A stretch of DNA of 8,980 nucleotides from JBFISM01 sp041608535. GTDB taxonomy: Bacteria > Actinomycetota > Acidimicrobiia > Spongiisociales > UBA5794. The stretch covers positions 1 through 8,980 of the forward strand of contig JBFISM010000148.1 in assembly GCA_041608535.1 (NCBI GenBank), given 5' to 3'. Shown here piece after piece: positions 5,064-8,980 of the stretch; position 1 is the stretch's first letter; each line of letters opens with the position of its first letter. The position numbers and the translations under genes are program-made. The notes under the pieces are model-generated. The model did no database searches, had not been told where the DNA came from, and saw only the letters and a program-made list of their open reading frames with translations.

Positions 5064-8000
5064 CTAGTAGTAATCGTCTTCCTCGTACAGGGTTTCCGGC
5101 GGGACCATCTCCAGGTGGGCTTCGTGGCGATAGGCTCGGCGGCGTGCGACTGCCAGGTCGGCCAGCTCGGACGAAGGCAACGCCGGGAGCGCCTCGAAGG
5201 CGTCGAGCAGCTCGGGCATCTGCAGATAGAAGACCAACCCCGGATCGACCTCCCATCCAGCGGCGATCAGCCTTCGCTCCATCTCCAGGACGACCCGGCG
5301 CAACGGGTAGGAGTACTCGAGCCAAAGCACGTGATGGTTCTCCCGCTCCACATTCAGGTCCTGCAGGAACCGCACGCCGTGACGCATCAGCCCGCCTCGA
5401 CCCGCCGCTGCGGCGAGATCGGCGTGCAGCGCCAGCGCCAGCCGGTTCCGCTCGAGGTTCTCGGCATAGGGAACCGGTGGATGCGGGTCGGTGCGAAGCG
5501 CCGTTTCGATGACCCGCTCCACCGTGTCCCACGGCTCGAACAGCAGGTCCCGATCGCGCATCCAGTGCCACCGCTCCAGGTGCCGGTGCACCACGTCGGC
5601 CAGCTCTGGTGGCTCGCCCTCGTGCACGGCTGCCGCCGCCGTCTCGACATCGGTGAGACCGGCAGCATCGAGCTGGGTGCGCACGTCGTCGATGCTGGTG
5701 ACGTACTCGGCACTCAAGACCGGGCTCGTGGGTGCGACGAGGTCGGGCAGCCCCGGCCACGATCGCTCCGGTGGCGGATCCCCGAGATCGGCGAGGTTGG
5801 CGTCAACGGTCTCGGCGATGACCGGATACAGGATCGCTTCGCCCTGAGCTTGGATGAACAAACAGAGGGCGAAGAACTCGACCCATCGCGGCCACCACGC
5901 AGTGACCAGGGCCACCACGCGCCCGTCCTCGAGACCTCGTGCTTCGTCGTCGCTGTTCGGGAACAGACGGACCACCTCGGCCAGGTGGTCGTAGGAGCGC
6001 CGGACCATTCGCAAGAAGTGCTCCATGAATCCGCGCTCCCATGTGCCCTGGACGAGCTGCGCCCAGGTGGCGCCAAATGTGTCGGCCCGAACGTGGAACC
6101 GGCATTTGGCCCACTTGGTGTGCATCGGTCGGGTCGAGACGAACTCCAGGGCATGCGGGACCATCTCGAAACCCGGTTGCACCAGCGACTTCAGCAGCGG
6201 TGAGGTGAGCACCTCGGGGCGGATCTCGATCCAGGGATGCATGTCGTCCGTGGCATCCGTGGTGGCGAACTGACGGTGGAACCGGCCGTACTCCACCAGG
6301 AGGTCCCACCATCGTTGCCGCCACTGCGGGTCCGGCATGGCAGCATGTTGGATCTGCGGCGTCGGCCCCGGTCCTTGGGACGGATCGAGCGACCGTGCGA
6401 TCGACGCATCGATCGGGCCGAGCCGACTGCGCTGTGTCGCGTGCGGCGCAGCGAAATGAGCGAGTGGCACGGCGCTCAACTCGTCGTCCGGCGTGCCGGC
6501 GCCGTCCCAAGCCACTGCGAGCTCCGCCCCGGGGACGATCCGTGCATCTCCGAGCCGCTGGACGTGTGAGACGAGATCGTCGCTCGACACTGCACCTCCG
6601 GTGACTGTGATGATCTCGTCGACCTGCGGCGCCGAGTCGGCAGCCCGTCGCAGCGTGGCCGACAGGTGCTCTCCATTGCCGGCGACCCACAGTCCCTTGT
6701 CGTCGCAGTGCAGATCGTTGTCGACGAGGTACGCCACCCGGCGTACCCGATCCGGCACGGACTCCAGGAGCTGCACGGTGGAAACGAGCGGTATCGCGTT
6801 GGGTTGCGGCTCTTCGGGCCACAGTGTCCACAGATCTTCGGCGGACACACGTTCCGCAGCCGTGTGCTCCGCCGCCACGGCTCCTTCCAACACGACGCCG
6901 TTGCTTCCGTCGACCGTGACGACCTCATCCTCGCCGAGGGTGGTGGTCGCCGTGCCGGTTCCGACCACACACGGCAGTTGCAGCTCCCGGGAGACGATGG
7001 CGGCGTGGCAGATCATGCCGCCCACATCGGTCACGATGCCGGCGGCGTTCCGCATGGCGACGACCATGTCGGGGTTGGTCATCGGCGTCACGAGCACATC
7101 ACCCGACTCCAGGGCCAATGCTTCGTCGACGTTGAAGGAGACGTGCACTGGGCCACTGCCCATCCCGGGACTCGCAGCAGTGCCATGGAGCAGGACGAGA
7201 TCTTCGTCGACGTCGCCCGAGGCAGCCGGGGCAGCGGGTGCGGTGACGGGTCTGGTCTGAACCACGAAGACGTCGGGGCCGATCACGCACCATTCGACGT
7301 CCTGAGGTCCCGCAAACTGCTCTTCGAGCACGGTGGCCAGCCGCTGCAGCTCGCTGGTGTGCGCTTCGGCGAGTTCGTCGTTCCCGACGTCCCCCATGCG
7401 CAGCCACAGCCGGCTCGGCGTCACCTCTCCCAGCACCAGCTTCTCTGCGGTTCCCGCAACGTGCTCGACGAGGATGTCCGGGTCGCCTTCCGGTCCGGGG
7501 AACGTCGTGAACATCACCCCGGAGCGTTCCGCCGGCAGATAGCGCTGGACGATCACACCCATGCGTGGCACCTGGCGGAGTCCGGCATGAGCTGCATACG
7601 ACAGGGCCCGTGGTGCGAACACCGAGGCCCACACGAATTGCAGAGCACCGGCGATATCGTCTGCCTCCACCGCGACCGACTCGAAGATGCCGGCGTAGGA
7701 GTGGTCGTGGGCGTCTTCTGCCTGTGCCGACGACCGCACGATCAGCATACCGTCGCCGAACGTCTCTGCCGCCACCTTCACGGGGTGGATCACACCCGGG
7801 GGGAGCTCCCGTCCAACGAGTGCCGCACGGATCGCCTCGCCTCGATCGAGATCCGGAGCCCCGGTGCTCATCGACGCCTCCAACTCGTCGAACTCGTGGC
7901 GCAGACCCAGCTGCTCGATCGCCGTCTCCATGAGCTCGGCGGCGATCGCAAAGCCTTCGGGCACACGATGACCGAGCTCGATGAGGCGTCCCAGACCGGC

Positions 8001-8072
8001 CGCCTTGCCGCCGAACCGGATCGGATCGGTGGTTGCGGCTCCAAGTTCCTCGATCACAGCGATTGCGACCAT
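5064..8072 (-). CDS. Dikinase-type phosphotransferase (PPDK_N + phosphohistidine domain + helical C-terminus)
   Basis: A 1002-residue cytoplasmic enzyme. Residues 1-280 are a PEP-synthase-type ATP-binding domain: GGKAAGLGRLIELGHRVPEG (21-40), IVRSSAQAED then AGIFES (111-132), VIVQRYLPAERSGVMFTTFP (173-192), and VEW then VVQTRP (259-275). Residues about 293-398 are the swivel domain: HGTAASPGMGSGP (296-308) and GGMICHAAIVSRELQLPC (351-368), with predicted phosphohistidine His356. Residues about 400-575 are unrecognised. Residues about 580-985 are helical and end in the rifampin-phosphotransferase-like pattern RENHHVLWLEYSYPLRR (910-926), LVFYLQMPELLDAF (946-959). No PEP-binding TIM barrel is seen, so this is probably an ATP-dependent phosphotransferase for a small molecule, via beta-phosphate transfer to His, and not a PEP synthase. 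The order ATP-His-helical differs from Listeria rifampin phosphotransferase (ATP-helical-His). ATG 8072 follows GGGAGGA and overlaps the upstream gene by 19 bp. Substrate unknown. Confidence 0.85.
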   Translation of the reverse strand: MVAIAVIEELGAATTDPIRFGGKAAGLGRLIELGHRVPEGFAIAAELMETAIEQLGLRHEFDELEASMSTGAPDLDRGEAIRAALVGRELPPGVIHPVKVAAETFGDGMLIVRSSAQAEDAHDHSYAGIFESVAVEADDIAGALQFVWASVFAPRALSYAAHAGLRQVPRMGVIVQRYLPAERSGVMFTTFPGPEGDPDILVEHVAGTAEKLVLGEVTPSRLWLRMGDVGNDELAEAHTSELQRLATVLEEQFAGPQDVEWCVIGPDVFVVQTRPVTAPAAPAASGDVDEDLVLLHGTAASPGMGSGPVHVSFNVDEALALESGDVLVTPMTNPDMVVAMRNAAGIVTDVGGMICHAAIVSRELQLPCVVGTGTATTTLGEDEVVTVDGSNGVVLEGAVAAEHTAAERVSAEDLWTLWPEEPQPNAIPLVSTVQLLESVPDRVRRVAYLVDNDLHCDDKGLWVAGNGEHLSATLRRAADSAPQVDEIITVTGGAVSSDDLVSHVQRLGDARIVPGAELAVAWDGAGTPDDELSAVPLAHFAAPHATQRSRLGPIDASIARSLDPSQGPGPTPQIQHAAMPDPQWRQRWWDLLVEYGRFHRQFATTDATDDMHPWIEIRPEVLTSPLLKSLVQPGFEMVPHALEFVSTRPMHTKWAKCRFHVRADTFGATWAQLVQGTWERGFMEHFLRMVRRSYDHLAEVVRLFPNSDDEARGLEDGRVVALVTAWWPRWVEFFALCLFIQAQGEAILYPVIAETVDANLADLGDPPPERSWPGLPDLVAPTSPVLSAEYVTSIDDVRTQLDAAGLTDVETAAAAVHEGEPPELADVVHRHLERWHWMRDRDLLFEPWDTVERVIETALRTDPHPPVPYAENLERNRLALALHADLAAAAGRGGLMRHGVRFLQDLNVERENHHVLWLEYSYPLRRVVLEMERRLIAAGWEVDPGLVFYLQMPELLDAFEALPALPSSELADLAVARRRAYRHEAHLEMVPPETLYEEDDYY

Positions 8073-8980
8073 GTGTCCTCCCGTAGATGATGAATCTCGG
8101 ATGGGGCGCCGTGGCGGTCGCTGAGATCGAAGATCAGGCGACTGCAGCGATGGGGCCCGTCCGCCGGTTCGATCTCGTCGGCACACGCTCTCAGCAGCGC
8201 TCGTGCTCGCGCCGAGCCGCGCCACGGACCCAGCTGGCTCACGCACCCCGTGGTGCCGGCGAGATGCGGGGCGATCTCGCAGAAGGCACCGACGCGAGTT
8301 CTCGCCCGGGTCGCCACCCTCTCCAAGGAATGAAAGTTCCCCGCACGCACCAGGGAGCGAACCTGGCGCTTGAGGATCGTCCGCTGCAACCGGCGAGCTG
8401 CCTCCGAACCCAGACTCGCCGACTCGTCACGTTGGAGGTGCCGCCGCAGCACGTCGATTCGCCACGTGCGTTTGGCAGCCCGCTCCGCAGTCGACGGTTC
8501 CTCGCAGCTCATGTCGGCCGCCGCCACCCGCATGGCGATGCGGTGGAGCATCGACTTGCTGCCGCCGAGGGCAATCGTCGTCGCCTCCGGGACCACCGAT
8601 TCACCCAGCAGGTCATGGGCGTGATGCAAGACGACACCGAGGGTCGTCTCCAGTCGAGCAGCGCGGGCGGCGGCGAGGACGTGGTCCCAGTCCAATCGAT
8701 CACCGTCGGTCGACAGGATCACGGCTGCATCATTGACGTTGACCAGTGCGAAGGTCTGCTTCCGCTCGATGCGGGCGGCGAGCATCACGAGGAGGTCTTC
8801 GGGTGAGGGAACCCGCACCCGCCGATCGTTGAAATCGATCGTCTCTGCGTCTTTGTGCGCACGGATCCGATGTCCGTGGTAGCCGCCGATGAGGATGCCC
8901 ACCGAGACACGATGGCCGGGCACCTGCCGTCGGATCTCCACAGTGCCGTCCGGCGCCTCACCGAGACGGCGCACCCGGAG
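8054..8980 (-). CDS. Nucleotidyltransferase-like protein (NTP_transf_5 type), 5' end outside window
   Basis: 308 residues are visible; the frame is open to the window edge, so the N-terminus is missing. VRVPSPEDLLVMLAARIERK (about 55-74 of the visible part), NVNDAAVIL, LDWDHVLAAARAARLETTLG and HHAHDLLGESVVPEA follow the pattern of the uncharacterised nucleotidyltransferase family PF14907: the 'vpspEd' segment, the 'D.a.ll' segment, 'dWd.ll..a...', and a terminal 'llG..vP'. The polymerase-beta-like catalytic GSxxxDxD motif of the family would lie upstream of the window, so catalytic competence cannot be judged. The Arg-rich remainder, about residues 165-308, is not a domain I recognise. It has no membrane segment. 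Its last 19 bp overlap the start of the large phosphotransferase, implying one transcript and coupled translation. Family members are often found beside natural-product and peptide-modification genes, including lasso peptide loci, but no such gene is visible here. Family call moderate. Confidence 0.6.
   Translation of the reverse strand, partial: LRVRRLGEAPDGTVEIRRQVPGHRVSVGILIGGYHGHRIRAHKDAETIDFNDRRVRVPSPEDLLVMLAARIERKQTFALVNVNDAAVILSTDGDRLDWDHVLAAARAARLETTLGVVLHHAHDLLGESVVPEATTIALGGSKSMLHRIAMRVAAADMSCEEPSTAERAAKRTWRIDVLRRHLQRDESASLGSEAARRLQRTILKRQVRSLVRAGNFHSLERVATRARTRVGAFCEIAPHLAGTTGCVSQLGPWRGSARARALLRACADEIEPADGPHRCSRLIFDLSDRHGAPSEIHHLREDTWSQSL
8076..8082 (-). promoter_or_regulatory. Shine-Dalgarno GGGAGGA for the large phosphotransferase
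   Basis: On the minus strand GGGAGGA is followed by CAC and the ATG at 8072. It lies inside the last codons of the upstream nucleotidyltransferase-like gene. It sets the start at 8072 and excludes the in-frame upstream reading to 8246, whose first 58 residues are shadow sequence of the other gene. Confidence 0.75.

Noticed and set aside
4960..5072. TCTAGTAG occurring near both convergent stop codons
   Set aside because: An 8-base match that partly reflects stop codons and terminal Tyr codons; too short to be a meaningful repeat or attachment site.
5004..6203. 399-codon plus-strand open frame inside the phosphotransferase gene
   Set aside because: It is antisense to the clear helical domain of the 1002-aa enzyme. 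Its His/Gln/Arg-rich composition and lack of a Shine-Dalgarno mark it as a shadow.
5064..8072. Annotation as PEP synthase (ppsA)
   Set aside because: The ATP-binding and His domains fit, but I see no PEP-binding TIM-barrel motifs and the C-terminus resembles rifampin-phosphotransferase-type helical regions.
6666..8090. 474-codon plus-strand open frame inside the phosphotransferase gene
   Set aside because: It is antisense to the ATP-binding and swivel domains, which carry textbook motifs on the minus strand. The His/Gly/Asp-rich translation has no recognisable domain.
8087..8806. 239-codon plus-strand open frame opposite the nucleotidyltransferase-like gene
   Set aside because: No domain motif and an Arg/Gly-rich translation; the minus-strand reading has a family pattern and coupling to the next gene.

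Overview
This is a GC-rich, gene-dense bacterial window. Frequent GTG starts, few non-coding bases and stop/start overlaps suggest an actinobacterium. The lineage is an inference from style only; there is no rRNA or other marker gene in the window. I see no tRNA, rRNA, CRISPR array, insertion sequence or integrase.

Layout. (1) Positions 1-1724, minus strand: a FemAB/BioF2-like GNAT acyltransferase (1724 down to 564), then a leucine-rich-repeat protein (467 down past base 1, 3' end outside the window). (2) Positions 1725-1973: a 249-bp divergent intergenic region. (3) Positions 1974-4968, plus strand: five tightly packed genes. These are a thymidylate-kinase-like P-loop kinase, two tandem paralogous beta-rich proteins with a PGVYxFxVPDE motif, a 335-aa protein whose C-terminus resembles the helical substrate domain of rifampin-phosphotransferase-like enzymes, and a free-standing 106-aa phosphohistidine swivel domain. 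(4) Positions 4969-5063: a short convergent intergenic gap. (5) Positions 5064-8980, minus strand: a nucleotidyltransferase-like protein (NTP_transf_5 type, 5' end outside the window), overlapping by 19 bp a 1002-aa dikinase-type phosphotransferase.

The theme is phosphohistidine phosphotransfer. The 1002-aa protein has an ATP-binding dikinase domain, a swivelling His domain and a large helical C-terminal region, in that order. It has no recognisable PEP-binding TIM barrel, so it is not an ordinary PEP synthase. On the opposite strand, tail-to-tail with it, the 335-aa and 106-aa genes look like the helical and His parts of the same kind of enzyme, split into two genes and lacking any ATP-binding domain. 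An attractive but unproven reading is that the large enzyme, or one outside the window, phosphorylates the free His domain. The linked kinase and paired beta proteins would then belong to the same uncharacterised pathway. The substrate cannot be deduced from the sequence.
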